DNA of 64,000 nt, taken from positions 2,333-66,332 of the forward strand of contig NW_003314334.1 of the NCBI RefSeq assembly GCF_000143415.4, in the 5' to 3' direction. A program made the position numbers and the translations under genes. The notes beneath the pieces are model-generated. The model was given only the letters and a program-made list of their open reading frames with translations, was not told where the DNA came from and did not search any database. The DNA is from Selaginella moellendorffii. Taxonomy: Eukaryota; Streptophyta; Lycopodiopsida; Selaginellales; Selaginellaceae. Below, in pieces: positions 1-12,594 of the stretch. Within the stretch, counting starts at the first letter, position 1; the number at the start of each line of letters is the position of its first letter.

Positions 1-1106
1 CAACTTGAACGTTCAGAAGCTAGTCGCAGGGAGGATAAGCAGTATACACAAGAACTCCTTGCTAGGTGCAATAAAGAATATGCTCAAAGGTGACGCTGTG
101 CAAGTCAAATCTAGATTACGATATCTTCAATTTTAGAGAGGAAGCTATTCGAAAACAATACGAAAAACTGCTTAATGAGTGTCAGAGTGCATCCCAAGCA
201 GAAAATCAAGCAATGAAGCATTCCTTTGAGATGGAACAATCAGAATGGAACATCTCACTGAATGAGCGTATCATGAGGGAAGTGAGAAAAAGAGAACCTG
301 AAATTGAGGCCAGGTAAATCGATCTAACACCTGGAACAAAACTTTATGACAAATTTCTGCGGTTTAGGTGTATACGGGAGCGTAATAGAGAAATAGATCT
401 TATAATTGATCGCATGGAAAAGGAAAGGAACGAACTTGTTGCTGAGCATCGGAGTGAACAAGCAAACAGAGTACAAGAACTTCTACAGGAAAAGAATGTT
501 TTGCTAAATCAGCTCAAAGAGAAAGAAGAAAATTACATGGATCTTTGCAAAACCGCCATTGAGGAAAGTTTGCATTTTCAAGACATTAAGTTTGTATAAA
601 AATTTAACTGCAGGGAAAGGCACAGTCAAATGCAGAACGGTCAGAAATGAATAAGAGAATGGAAAAGTTCAAGGACCAACTAAGAAGTCAAGGTTGTGTC
701 ATTGAACAGCTTACAAAACAAGTATTTTGTTTTTGTTTCAATATTTCTTGAGTTTTTAAGTTGCTGTTTTTTCAGATTGGTTTTGAAAAGCAAGAGTCAG
801 ATAAACTCAAGAACAACTTAGAAGCGTGCATGAAAAGACAGGAGAAGGAAATAGAGAATACGAGAATTGAGCTTCAGCAGTCTCGTTGTGAAATGGAGAA
901 GCTTAAAATTCGAAAGGTTTCATTTTTCAAGCCATATGGAATCTCACAATTGATTTCAGGTGGAAGAACTAGAAGAAGTGGAAAATAAGGTCAAGCTGGC
1001 AATCGAAAAGAAAAATGAAGTTATTCTTGGTTTGCACAGCGAGTTAAAGTCTGCTCACCAACACATTCGACACACGGAACAACTCCTAGAACAAAATGCT
1101 AGCTAA
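1..1106 (+). CDS. CEP131: CEP131 (AZI1)-like centriolar/ciliary coiled-coil protein, C-terminal part
   Basis: The 3' end of a gene that begins before the window. Exons seen: 1-89, 137-313, 368 to about 593, 614-721, 776-916 and 960-1106 (stop TAA 1104-1106). Introns are 43-54 bp, with GT...AG ends where checked. The product is continuous charged coiled coil. Near the C-terminus ELEEVENKVKLAIEKK followed by HTEQLLEQ, and upstream RERNREIDLIIDRME, match from memory the C-terminal segments of animal CEP131 in order and spacing. That protein acts at centriolar satellites and the ciliary transition zone; in plants it would serve the basal bodies of motile sperm. Oddity: the junction near 590-613 keeps frame only with a 20-bp intron, so a variant or local damage is possible. 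Family call by recollection, not alignment. Confidence 0.72.
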
Positions 1107-2898
1107 TATTCTAAGAAAAATGAATTATAAATTTATTTGCCTCTCTCTTTAAAAGGATTGCTATAAAGTGAAACTCTGGTCCACGTGTCACCAACCTACA
1201 TCATCTTCTTCACGTTCAAGTACAAACTTTAGCAATTCCAGCAGCAAGATGAGAGAGATTTCGAGAAAGAAGTATTTAGATGTCAATTCTCATATAAAAG
1301 ACCACGTAAAACATTGTAACGGTGATTCTGGCGATATTAACACCACCTCATGTGAGATTAACACCGCTTCAGCGAGATTAACACGAGGGAAGGGCACTCT
1401 CCCTCAAGTGTTTTACCTAAAGGGAGGGATTGTGCCGCCCTCTCCAAACTCACTAAATTGGAATGATTGGCAGAAGTTAAATCTGAATTGTCTAGATGGT
1501 GTAGAGTAGGCAAGACTTATATGGCTCTGTGATCAATCCCAAAATGAAGTGGCTATCGATCATGGTCGACTATGCAGCGATCACTATCCTCCTCCTGGGA
1601 TCCTGGAGCCTGCTCCAACTTTAAATTATGGATTTCTTATGTTCCATCTCCAGGATGATGAATTTAGAATCTCTTGGAACTTTCTATGCAGGCATTTGCT
1701 TTCATTTCAAGTACAAGACTTGCAGAATAAAAGAAGCCAGCTTTGATTAATTACAAAACCTTGCTTTCTAGAGTTTACAGCTATAACTTTCAACTGATTA
1801 TTTTAAAATTAATATTAAAATGCTTACTCTTGATGCTAAAATGCTTGAAAATACAATGTATCCAAAATATTTTATACTTCTCCAAGCGGAGCTGGGATCC
1901 CAGCTAGTACTATTTCAAAACCTTTTATGAGAAATAAGAAAACAGAATAAACCAATTTTCATAATTATCAATTAAAATTAACTCTTTTAAATTTCTCATT
2001 TGCATAAATTGTATTGAGTCTATGCATGAAATGGAAGCCCACTTTACTCAAACTTTGGAAATTATTATTTAGAGGATTCTCCACTACACTATATGAGAAA
2101 AAAGATTGTCCACTCGCATTTAAGCATAAGCAATTGTTAAGTATAGTGTAAAGTTTGTGTGTATTTAGAGAAAGAAGTGCTCCACCAAGGAGAAGAACAA
2201 TGACTCAATTTACAGGAAAAGAGTATATTTGTTTGGAAAGAGTATGATTATTTTGGTTTACCCTTTATCAGAGAGATTAAAGTAGGTTCTGATTTACTGG
2301 GAATGTGGTTTAGCTTTCAAAGTTTCTATAGACAGGTGTTTATCCATTACATTTCATGAAAGAGCATTGGGAAACATTGAGTGAAAGTGAAGTCATTGCC
2401 CTTCACATGGTAACGGTTTGAAGTTTCTTCTCCTACAAGGAACTCTCAGCTTGTCCGAGTTTGATACTTACGTTAGCACTTGGGCTCCTAATGTTCCTAG
2501 AGGATTCTTATGCAACTAAATTCAACAGGTGCTAAAGATCATTTGGAGGAATGGCTGTATACCTTTAAGTTGGTGATAAACCTTGCTATGAGTGCCACAG
2601 TCTATGCTCTTATCCCTTACACAGCATTCCTTACACGGCCTTGATGTGTCTGTAGGAAAATCTGGGTTCCAGATCAGTTTGTCTCTACAGAAAAAACAAC
2701 CTTGCTGCTAGGGAAAAAAATAGAAAAACCAACCAGCAGCTGGTGCTTCAGTTTGGTTCTTCCAGGCCTTCTTGAGGGAAATAATAGTTATTAGCTTCAT
2801 TAATGCATTGTGTAAAGACGGGAAATAAAAACAATAATGGATGTTATTATTTGTCTGTTTTGTAGAAAAATAGCGCAAGAAACTTACCTGGTTGGCTC
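1107..2898. other. Intergenic; no gene recognised
   Basis: AT-rich sequence downstream of the CEP131-like gene. Short open frames at 1168-1509 and 1549-1746 show no recognisable motif. A short imperfect direct repeat of GAGATTAACACCGC type lies near 1335-1385. Nothing else supports a gene. Confidence 0.5.
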
Positions 2899-2936
2899 TT
2901 TTGTGCTCATTTGTGTGAGCACAAATGAGCACAAAA
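2899..2936. repeat. Perfect 17-bp inverted repeat with 4-nt loop
   Basis: Arm TTTTGTGCTCATTTGTG (2899-2915), loop TGAG, then the exact reverse complement (2920-2936). It is followed by a CTCTCTC/GAGAGAG inverted run near 2960-2985. Not obviously linked to a gene; it could be a terminator-like hairpin or a foldback remnant. Confidence 0.7.
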
Positions 2937-3020
2937 TCTATTTTGTGCTCATAAATCTATTTCTCTCTCAAAGAGAGAGAGAAGTGAGTTTATAGGTCGC
3001 TGCACTTTTCTTCTGTCATG

Positions 3021-3150
3021 CCGCATCCATGGAGAGGAAAAATTTATGTCGAGATTCAGCAGCTGGACAGGCAAATGAAGGAAGCAGGGTACCTCTAAGA
3101 CACCAAAGTGGAGGGCATTTTTCGGATAAACAAGAAACAAATGTGACAAT
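3021..3150 (+). pseudogene. PPR protein E/DYW-domain fragment
   Basis: The plus strand reads HPWRGKIYVEIQQLDRQMKE then AGYL, a stop, and DTK. This matches the conserved plant PPR E+/DYW boundary, in which His-Pro is followed by an IYxxLxxLxxxMKEAGYxPDTK pattern. Such proteins are organellar RNA-editing factors. Only this piece is present; the stop replaces the usual Val-Pro and no intact DYW tail follows. It lies beside minus-strand PPR fragments, so the locus is rearranged. Confidence 0.6.
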
Positions 3151-3349
3151 GCCAGAGCTGTGAACCGAATCGTCTCAACCTTGAGGCCTGACTGAATCAC
3201 CTGCGATATGAAAGACATTGGAAGGGCTTGTTAGCCAGGAGACTTTATCATATATACAATGATGGCTGGCTGATAATCCGGTCGGCAATAGGTTCAATGT
3301 ACTTATTTTAGCCCTCCAAAACACTTGTGCAAGTTAAAGCAAGAACCCA

Positions 3350-4904
3350 AGTTTGCCATACGAAGATCACACCAAGCACTGAGCAGCAAAGATGTGGTCC
3401 ACATTTGCTCAGATTCTCGATGAATTCCATAAGACAATGTGGGAATCATCAAGCTTGTATAAGCCCACGCTGACCATTTGCATTTAATCTACTTTTTACG
3501 TTGAAGATCCACCAAAAACCATGTTGCTTGAGGTTCTTTCTCTCGTTGTCTCACATCCTGTACGAAAGCTTTGAGATGGTGACAATCGCGTGATACGGTA
3601 CCTGGCCAACAACACGCACTTAGCAAAGATGTGAGCTCCACTTCGTTGTGCTCAGGGGAGAAGATTCGGCAATGCTGGAGAAGGGATCAGATCAGTGCTT
3701 TATTCATTCTACGCATTTTTCTGCCCAGCTTTTCCTGCATTTTCAATCAAGTCGAGTGACTGATGAACTTGAAAAGCAAATGAAGATACCAGAAAGGCAC
3801 CTTATGTAAAAGCCAGCCTTCACTCAGCCTTTCACTCATCCGATTCCTGAAGGAGGTCCGTAGCAGCCACCTAAGCTCCCCTTGCAAACCTTTTCAAAAT
3901 GAACCTGCACCCAAAGCCTGCTTTCTACTTCATTAATGGACTTTACCATCTCGAACTTATCAAAACTGTCACACAAGATTGAATGCACAAGTAGAAGTTT
4001 TGGATCAAAATAACACAAGAACGAAGTTTAAGAAGCACTTCACAAGAGAAAATGTGTCAGTGAACAGATTACACATTCTCTAAGAGGTTGGCAGCTTCAA
4101 TCAAGATGGCTGCAAGAAAGTAGAATATCACAAAGACACGGCCATGCAAACTTTGGATATAGAAGTGTGCCTAGTTTGAGTTTGGGTGTATGGAACCCGA
4201 AAGCCACTTACACCTCCCTATTGGCTACATCACACACCCCTAGACTGAAATCCACTTTGCTACACACAAAGCTCGTGAATCAGCTATATTTTCGCGTAGT
4301 TGCCTGGTGCCAAGAACAGCGTTGTCTCGACCTCCTGTACAAAGCATTGGAGAGGAGTACATATGGCGATGATCGCATGGGTGATACACTCCCCTGATCC
4401 ATGGCTGCCTGTGAGGTCTGGTCAGCGTCACAATGCAAACTACAAGCACTGAGCAGAGATGTGAGCTCCACTTCGTCTGGGACGAACAGAATGCTCATTG
4501 CTAGATCAATCGCGTCGCCCAACCGGCCGATCCGTGCCAGGAGACCCACCATGCACGAAAAGTGTGATCGCTCAGCCCAAACACCGTGATCCATGAGCAG
4601 CGACTGGAAGTGGTGGCAGCTCCCATTGATCACAGAGGACGGTGAGGAGTGTCATGCCATTGGGATCCACTCCCGCTATCCACATTGAGCGCAGCAGCTG
4701 GATCCATTGTTGGAGTGGCCGGCAATCATTGTGTTCCAGAGCGTCATGTCTGGATTGGCGATGCCGGAGAAGAGAGCCTGCACTCACTGGAGCTGCCCGG
4801 TCTTGGAGTAGACGTTGAACATCACCGTGAGGGACAGCTGATCCGGCTGTGTGGTCGCGGACTGGGTCATGGAGTGGAAGAGATCTGCAGAGCTCGGATC
4901 TCAA
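3350..4904 (-). pseudogene. PPR protein (PLS/E-type) decayed fragments
   Basis: The minus strand between 4280 and 4800 reads in several frames pieces typical of plant PPR proteins: WNTMIAGH-like near 4715, GVDPNGMTLLTVL near 4640, FSCMVGLLARIGRLGDAIDL near 4540, and PDEVELTSLLSACSLHCD near 4470. Together these make the last PPR repeats and the E motif, broken by frameshifts. The same VELTSLLSAC segment recurs at about 3609-3650 and more weakly at 3365-3420, so the pseudogene was partly duplicated. PPR proteins bind organellar RNA; this copy cannot encode one. Confidence 0.7.
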
Positions 4905-5417
4905 GACACCAAAGAAGAAAAATTTTCTGTGGTCATTACCTTTGGGTCAAATGGCATAATGCCATAGACTTCCAATTCTCTGTTTAGCTCTTTCAAGTTT
5001 AGTATGCAAAGCAAAAGAAAGAAACGGCTTCAGCAACATTTACCAACCAAAGAATTGACATGATGATCCGAGCAAATGCGAGGAAGTATCACTTCTTTCC
5101 CACCTTGGCTGACACTTCCCTGCTTTATAGAAAGTCTACTAAAAAGATACTCAAAACTAAGAAACCTCACAAATGCTTAATATCTTAAATTGTAGTGAAT
5201 AGCTGTCCACCAGTTTGCATTCGTGTTGTTTTGTGCCAAGTCTGTAACAAAGCAAAGATATATTAGAAATTGAGCAAGAAAGAAACAACAAAGCTGTAGT
5301 CCAGTGCTAAAACTGCATTCAAAAGGTCACCATAACACATATGAGCCTTCAAGTGAAACTTCTCTTAGCCACAAAGACATATATGTTTAAAGGTTTCCAA
5401 GTTAAATTTACTTCACT
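4905..5417. other. Intergenic; nothing recognised
   Basis: AT-rich sequence between PPR remains and an LTR copy. No frame with a recognisable motif. Confidence 0.5.
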
Positions 5418-7280
5418 TCTAAGTCCCAAAGTGGAGCTGAAGATGATGCATGAGGTAGTGGTCAAGGTGGAAATCCAACAAGAGTAACAAGTTTGAACTA
5501 AAAGCTCTGACTTGGAAAGTCAAGCGCAAGAGTGGAACCCACAAAGAAGTGCTCGAGGAGTGAGCATGAATCAATCAATAAGTGAGTCTTTAGAAAGGGA
5601 TATAAGACAGACCAACACGTGGACCAAAACTTGGTCGAGACCGAGACTGAGAAGACAGAGTACAAGTTTGAGTCCAAGTCTGAGGCAAAGTGATCATCTC
5701 TCAAACCTTGGGGGGTTTGGTAAATCCCTATGGGATACTAGGGGAAGGACTTTAGTGGAACCAATTTGGCTAAGGAAGGATAGTGTGAGCAAAGAAGGTT
5801 ACACCCATGTGTTGGGTGATGATATAAACATTAAAGAGTTCAAGGCTAGAGTAAATATGAACTCACTCATAACCTTTATAAGTCCCATTCGCAACTTGGT
5901 CCAAGTGCTCCATGTGTGTGATCCTATGATAGATACCCAAAGGTGCCATTGACTTATCAGCCCATTACACTAAGGCTATATCTATTTAACTTTGTCTCAT
6001 TGGTAGTCCAAGACCACCTGTACTACAGACCCACCTTTCAAAGATTGGGCTTTCTATTCATGAATAGTCATCCCAAGACCCATCCTTAAGATGTCTGAAG
6101 ACATGGGGAACACCCTTCCCCAATGTCCCTTCTTCAGTCCCCACCAAGTCTCTCTCCAATCATGGCCATGCTCACCAACACTACCATTGCGTTAGGGCCT
6201 AAAGGCCTGACCACTAAGTCTTATTGTCCTTTAGGACTTCTTCACTATGTAACTATATCCTTGGTCACTACGTAAGAGGATTATTCCTCTTCCTTTTTAG
6301 AGTTTGGAGCTTTGGGATGACATTTTCAAAATTCTATGGCCCTATGTGAGCCTCGTAATAACTCTCCTCACCTTCTGCCCTTAGGTGCCCTAGCTATGTG
6401 GCTAGAGCAAGGTTCGGAAGAGCCACCCCAGGTTATCCAAGTAGGTAATGCCACCCACACTTGGATTAAGAGTATTAATTATTTGATCTTCCAGGGGAGC
6501 TAGAGCCAGCTCTTGAACACTTTACACTAAATTACCCCATTTGTCCGTCTATATTCACTCTAGCCTTGGACTCCTTAGCTGTTATATTATCACCCACCAT
6601 GTGGGTATAACCTTCCTTGGTCACACTAATTTTTCCTAGCTAAATTGGTTCCACTCGAGAAATGAGCATGAAGCAATCGATGAATGAGTCTTCAGAAAGA
6701 GACACAAGAAGGATTGACACATGGCAAGTGTTGTGACATATGGAAGTGTTGGGACCTAGTCCAAGGTGGAGTTCAATAAGGAGTTCGAGATGGAGTCTGA
6801 GCTGGAGTACGAGGAGTCTGAAATGGAGTTTGAGATGGAGTCCGAGGTTGAGCCTAAGATGGAGACCGAGACTAGATCGAGACCAAGACCGAGTCCGAGT
6901 CCGAGTCTGAGTTTGAGTCCGAATAGTAATACAGATCGGGTGAAAGCTTAAAGTGATCGTCCCCCAAGTGGGGAGCTGTAAGGGGTTCCAAAAGTATAGG
7001 AGATGCTGTGGTATAGGTGGTCTTGGATTACCAATGAGACAAAGGAGAATGGACATCGCCTTAGTGTAATAGGATGATATATTAGTGGTGTCTGTCGTGG
7101 GATCGGACACGTGGAGCACTTGGACCAAGTGCAAAGGCTGAGTGGCACAAAGGCCATTCACAATACTAGCAAGTCCCTAAGTCAGAAATAGGAGTTATAA
7201 AGGTTGTGAGTGAGATTCTTTCAAGTGGTTAAAGGTGTGATTTAATGACTAAAGTAGAATGGAAAATTTAGTCGCTTATA
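5418..7280. repeat. Composite LTR-family-B copy with inverted middle segment
   Basis: Relative to the solo LTR at 11,106-12,594 this is three pieces: a plus-oriented piece (5418 to about 5865), a minus-oriented piece (about 5866-6655), and a plus-oriented piece starting at a TGAGC motif (about 6662-7280). It shares the family marks: a GAGTCC-type array (6775-6910), a GTGAAAGC stretch before a G-rich tract and GGTTCCAAAAGTATAG (about 6940-6998), and a decayed LTR end GCTTATA. The last two pieces repeat the nested arrangement seen at 23,165-25,846, so a composite appears to have been copied. No coding function. Confidence 0.75.
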
Positions 7281-8774
7281 GCCATTTTTTTTAAAGTCAG
7301 CACCTTTAACTAGCGTCTTTATTCCTTCTATTTGTCAATCCCACTTAGCAAGTCACCTAGCCAATATAACATGTCCCATGTAGAAGCATGAAAGTCCTCA
7401 AATATCAATTTTTATTTAAAGCTATTTCTTTGAATATGCTAGAACCATTTCCCCAATCTTGATAGCCTCAAGCTTTAAGACCTCACCTATATTCTGCTAC
7501 TCGAATTTTGGGCATTTCTATGAATCATTTGCACTTATTTCTCTAGCTATCATCTTACCCAAAATTATCTTCAGAATATTAAAGGGATTCTATCCCTTAG
7601 CTTGCTAAGGCCTTTCCTTTCATAAGCTTTCTATTTGCCATCTTGTTTAATATGGACAGTTTCATATTTTAGACTCTTTATCGCACCATTATTGCAAGTA
7701 GCAAAACTATCGAGCAATTATTTAGTTCCTTACTCCCAACTTGAATTACCACCTCAGGTTAGGTCTTTGATTTCTACCCCTTTATTACTTGCTTTTGGCT
7801 TCATATATTCTGTTCACTTATTCTCTTTCATGCTAAGAGGGTAGTTTTGCACTTCTTACCATGCCTTAACAAGTATTCTTAAGGATGAACTTACTTGATA
7901 ACCTAGGAAGTGGTTCCTCAATCTAGATATGGTCACCTTATAATCTCATATACTAGGATTAACATTTACTACTCATAGGTCCTTATATACTTATTGTTAG
8001 TCATACCAAAATCCTTTTGGCCTTGTTCATTTTGGATAAATAGATCTCTTTTATCTTTAGCTTTCGGCACCTTGGACATTAGATATCACCTCCTATTCAT
8101 TATTCTCTAGGGGTTTGGTCCTTTAGGCCTTATATAATACCTTCATAATATAAAACACCACTTTTTTGGTGTTTTAATGTGCTTATATGTTTAGTGATGA
8201 ACTTCCTAGATAATAAGCATTTCCTACTATGATATTAACTTGCTATATTGCAACATAAGCACATTATTACTTAAGGGATGTATCTAACCTCTTTAAGAAG
8301 TTGTAAGAATTTAACTCCCACTATTTCAACCAATTACTCCAAACCTTTTTCTTAGTTTCTTCATAATTATTATATGTTACAACTCATTGGTGGTGCTTCC
8401 ACACCTCCATTAATATTTATTAAACACATGAATCCCATTAGGCTATGCCAATCCTGTTTCTATTGGGGTTCCTTTGGCAAGAGGTTCTCTTAACTACCCA
8501 ACTTGATATTAAGGCATCTTCCCTTGAGATGCTTGGTGTTTCCATACTATATAAGTCTATCTTTATGATATATTTCATTTGTGTCTATGCTTTTTGCTAA
8601 GAATATATTTGTCATTCCATATGCCTAGCACTTCACCATTGTATTTATACATAACACTTTACAAAATTTATTTTCTTTTATAAACACCTTTTTATGACTT
8701 TAGTATCACACCTTCCATCATCAATGAGATACTCACTATTCTCATGCATCAATCTCATGATCTTTCTAGTGCTT
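7281..8774. other. Non-coding, pyrimidine/AT-rich; no gene
   Basis: Decayed sequence with no supported frame. It probably belongs to the same non-coding retroelement interior as 45.4-49.85 kb, because the sequence immediately to the right (8775-9070) is shared with that element. Confidence 0.45.
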
Positions 8775-9070
8775 CACTACTTGTATAACCAACATATATC
8801 AAAATAGGAACTCTCAATTACATAATATGAACATGAGCAATGAAATTACACTTTATTGCAAGTTATTTCTTGAAGAAGAGAAAATGATTTATGTGTTTGA
8901 TCCTTAGTCCCTGAAGACTTTCTTTCAGTCTCAACTTTTAAACTTCAAGTTTGCATTCACATTTCCTTCAATCCAATCTAAGTAAAGTTTACAAAAAAGT
9001 ATGGCAATGACTATTTGAATGAATAGACTAATCCCTACAATCTTAATTGATCACTCATAATCATGCCTAG
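8775..9070. repeat. Dispersed repeat; paralogous empty site for the 12.5-kb transposon
   Basis: Left part (8775-8931) matches 49,852-50,014 and right part (8928-9070) matches 62,535-62,690. A continuous unit here is therefore split there by a 12,520-bp insertion. GTCT occurs once here (8928-8931) but on both sides of the insertion, as expected for a 4-bp target duplication. Shared landmarks are GATTTATGTGTTTGATCCTT on the left and ATTATGCCTAGGA-like sequence on the right. Confidence 0.88.
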
Positions 9071-9386
9071 GAGCAGAGGAACAAGAGCACAGAGAAACTC
9101 CCAAGAATACAATCTAGGAGTGAAAAAACTAAAGGAGCAATATAAGAAGAGTTTTAGAGCATCTATCATCCCACACTAAGATTAACACACAAAACAGAGC
9201 CAAATAAAATCTAGCACTAAACCATTTTGTTAATGTATCCCCATATATCCCCCACTAGCAAATGTCTATTGATACTACACCTAGGTGTCCAACAAGAATT
9301 CCCTCATGACATTCCTAAAACACCTGCTTGCAGAATTTTCTTTTGTTGCTCAGTAATACCTGATGCCCCCTCCAAAGGAAATCATC

Positions 9387-10328
9387 TCAAAAGGAGAAAT
9401 TTGGGTGAGAGAAGCTAGTAGACATCCTGAAGTTGTCCCTATATTCATATTCCCCTCTAATCTGTTGTATATACTCACTCTCCTGTGCAGATATCAAGAT
9501 GAAAGTGGACATTGCTGGTTTTTCAAACCTCCATGACAGTGCATCCGGCAGATTGTTGGTGCTGCCAGGCTTTAACTCGATAGTAAAGTCTAGAGCTTGT
9601 AGTTGTTCAACCCATAGCATTGTTTCTTGTTGAGATGAGCCTGATCAAGAATAAACTTGATGCTGAAATAGTTGGTACATAGGATAAATCTCAAAAGAGT
9701 GAGATAATGGCACCACTTGCCAACCACATGCATCACAGCAAGCATCTCTTGCTCATAAAGTGGTTGTCTTGATTCCACCTCTAAGTCTCTAGCTTTTGGA
9801 GGCCACCAGGTTCTCTCTCTAGTTCAAGATAGTACTCATACCAGCATTAGATGTGTCAGTCTTAATAAACTTTTGTAAAAAATCTGGTAAACACAGTAGT
9901 GGTGCTGTCTCTATCTTGTGTTTGAGCCACTTATAAGCAAAATGAGTGTTCTCATTCCCTAAAATCCTGGAAGTATGCAAAGCATAGTGATGGATGTATA
10001 ATTCTCAAAGAACTTATGTAGATAATTGCAGAGACCCAAGAATGATTGAAGTTACTTCAGAGATTGAGGTTTTGCTATCAGCCAGAATATATCCTCCTCC
10101 GATAACAAATCTAAGGTATTCAATCTCTGACATACCAATAGAACACTTGGATAGCTTGATAACTAGCAAGAACTCATCTAGAACTTGAAGCACCCTCTCC
10201 AAGTGATGTAAATGCTCTTCCCAAGGGATGTTCTCATAAAAAATTACGATGATAAACCTGAAAAGGAAACGTGCAAAAAGGCAGTTCATCATTGCTTGGA
10301 ATGTTGCCAGGCGTTGGTGAGGCCAAAA
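9387..10328 (-). pseudogene. Ty3/gypsy pol: RT thumb side and RNase H, decayed
   Basis: The minus strand holds the downstream half of a gypsy pol: FGLTNA and ATFQAMMN (frameshifted, about 10,280-10,330), an ENIPWEEHLHHLERVL-like connection segment near 10,200, an RNase H piece RQPLYEQEMLAVMHVVGKW near 9740, and ELKPGSTNNLPDALS near 9560. Frameshifts and stops make it dead. The upstream half lies at 19,678-19,945; both break at the MPF-GLTNAP segment of RT, so one pol was split by the 10.33-19.67 kb insertion. Confidence 0.82.
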
Positions 10329-11105
10329 GGAGCCCAGGTACATTTTTGAGCTCACAATCTCATGAGTTAAGCTCACAACTTCTTAAACATTGAAAAACTT
10401 TAGTTCGTCCTAAACCAACATTTCTTCATTTAATCTATATTTTCAAGTAAATTTGACCAATAAAAGACAAATATAAATTTAGATCCAAACACTAAAAACA
10501 ATCTAAAAACACTTTTGAAGCTCCACAATTGTAAGGCTTGTGTGGTGGATGTGATAGTCCCTTTCAAAATGGAAAACCTATATTGGACAACCTTCCTATT
10601 TCTAGCTAGTCATGTATGCTAGTCTAATGTTGATTTCAATGGCATAACACCATCAATAGCAACATTTGAAGAAGTCTTCAACTTGAAACTTGCTCTTTCT
10701 AGACTTTCAATCTCTTCTTTCGAAAGATTGCAGATTCACTCAACTAGCCACTCCTCTAGTACAGAATCTAGCTTTGAGATAATTGAACTATGGATTTGGC
10801 TTCAGTCCCACAATATTAAATCCAGCTTGATTGGTGGCCCTTTACCCTTAGATCTTGACAGGCCCAAAAACATAGCACTACTAAAAAACTCGAGCCTAAG
10901 TGCACAAATGCAAGACACTTACCTTGACTCCTAATATCATTCTAGACCAATATGCATTGCTCTTGGCACTGACTCTTGCCATGATTAGAAATGTATTTCT
11001 CAGTGACATACTCAAGTTGTCCACCATAATGGACTATGGACACGAATCCATTAATCATCTAGCCAATGGAAATTTGAAGAATATAGTCCTATTATAGGAA
11101 GATAG

Positions 11106-12594
11106 TGTGAGACACAAATCTCAAAGCTCCAAAAGTGGAGTTGAAAGGGTGGCACATGGTAGTGGCCGAAGCAAAAGCCAAACAAGAGTAACACATTTAG
11201 ACTAAAAGCTCCGACTTGAAAAGTCAAGAGTGGGAGTGGAACTCTCAACGAAGTGCTCAAAGAACAAGCATGAAACGAGCAATAAGTGAGTCTCTAGAAA
11301 AGGGACACAAGAGGACCAACACATAACACGTGGAAGTGTCAAGATAAACCCCCCGAGATAGAGTCCGAGATGGGCTTGAGATGAAGTCTAAGATGGAGTC
11401 TAAGATAAACATGAGATGGAGTCCAAGATGGAATCTGAATGGACTTGAGATAGAGCTCGAGATGGAGTCTGAGATGGACCCGAGATGGACTTGAGATGGA
11501 GTCCAAGATGGAGTCTGAGATGGACCCGAGATGGACCCAAGATGGAATCTAAGATGGATTCGAGATGCAGTCTGAGACTGAGAACAAGGACTAATACTAA
11601 GTCCAATTACTAATATAGGCTATTGGGTAAAAGCCCAAAGCAATCATCCCCCAAGGAGGGGGGGGGGGGGGGGGGGGGGTTCCAAAAGTATATTAGGGAG
11701 AGTGTGGGTGCAGGGCTTGGACTCTAGTGGAACTAGTTTTTTTGGCAAGGAAAGATTAGTGTGGCCCAGGAAGGCTATACCCATGTGTTGAGTTATGATA
11801 TAACCACTAGGAAGGCTAAGGCTAGAGTGAATACAGATAGACAAGTGGGGTAGTCGATGCCCCCAGTCCAAGTGTGGGTGGCACTACCTACTTGGATACA
11901 TAGCATGGGTTATCGAAACCTTGCTCTAGCGACTTGGCTAAGGCACCTAAAGGCAGATGGTGGGAAGAGTACCCATGAGGTTCACTTAGGGCCACAGTGT
12001 TTCAAAATGTCATCCCAGAGTCCCCAAACTATGGAAAGGAAGAGGAGTAGTCCATTTATGTGGTGACCAAGGATGCGGTCATGCAGCAAGGAAGTTCTAG
12101 AGGTCATTGGGACATAGTGGTTAGGCTTGTGGGCCTTGACCGAGTGGTAGTGTTGGCAAACATAGCCGTGGACGGAAAAGGATTTGGTGGGATTGAAAAA
12201 GGGATATTAGGGAAGGCTATTCCTCATGTCTACAGGCATCCTAAAGATGCTAAGGAGTGGATTTGGGATGATCATTCATGGATGGATGGCCCAATCTTTA
12301 AGAGATAGGTTATGATGTAAGTGGTGTTGGACCACCAGTGTGACAAAAGTGAATGGGCATGGCCTTAGTGTAACAGGTTAATATATCAGTGGTACCTTTG
12401 GGTGTTGGTTATAGGATTAGACATGTGAAGCACTTGGACCAAGTGCAAAGGTTCAGTGGCATAGATGCCATTTTCGGAGTTAGCAAATCCCCAATTCCGG
12501 AATAGGACTTATGGAGGTTGAGAGTGAGACTCTTCTATGTGGTCAAAGTTGTAGTTAAATGACTAAAGTAGAATAGAAGAATTAGTTGCTTACA
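11106..12594 (+). mobile_element. Solo LTR, family B
   Basis: Starts TGTGAGACAC and ends TTGCTTACA, with GATAG on the left and GACAG on the right as a 4/5 target duplication. No internal region remains. It contains a GAGTCC-type array (about 11,350-11,580), a long poly-G tract (about 11,657-11,679) and GGTTCCAAAAGTATA directly after it. Short frames at 11,857-12,308 are parts of the LTR, not genes. Confidence 0.83.

Noticed and set aside
594-613. A true 20-bp spliceosomal intron
   Set aside because: Too short to be credible without transcript data; a base variant or local damage is as likely.
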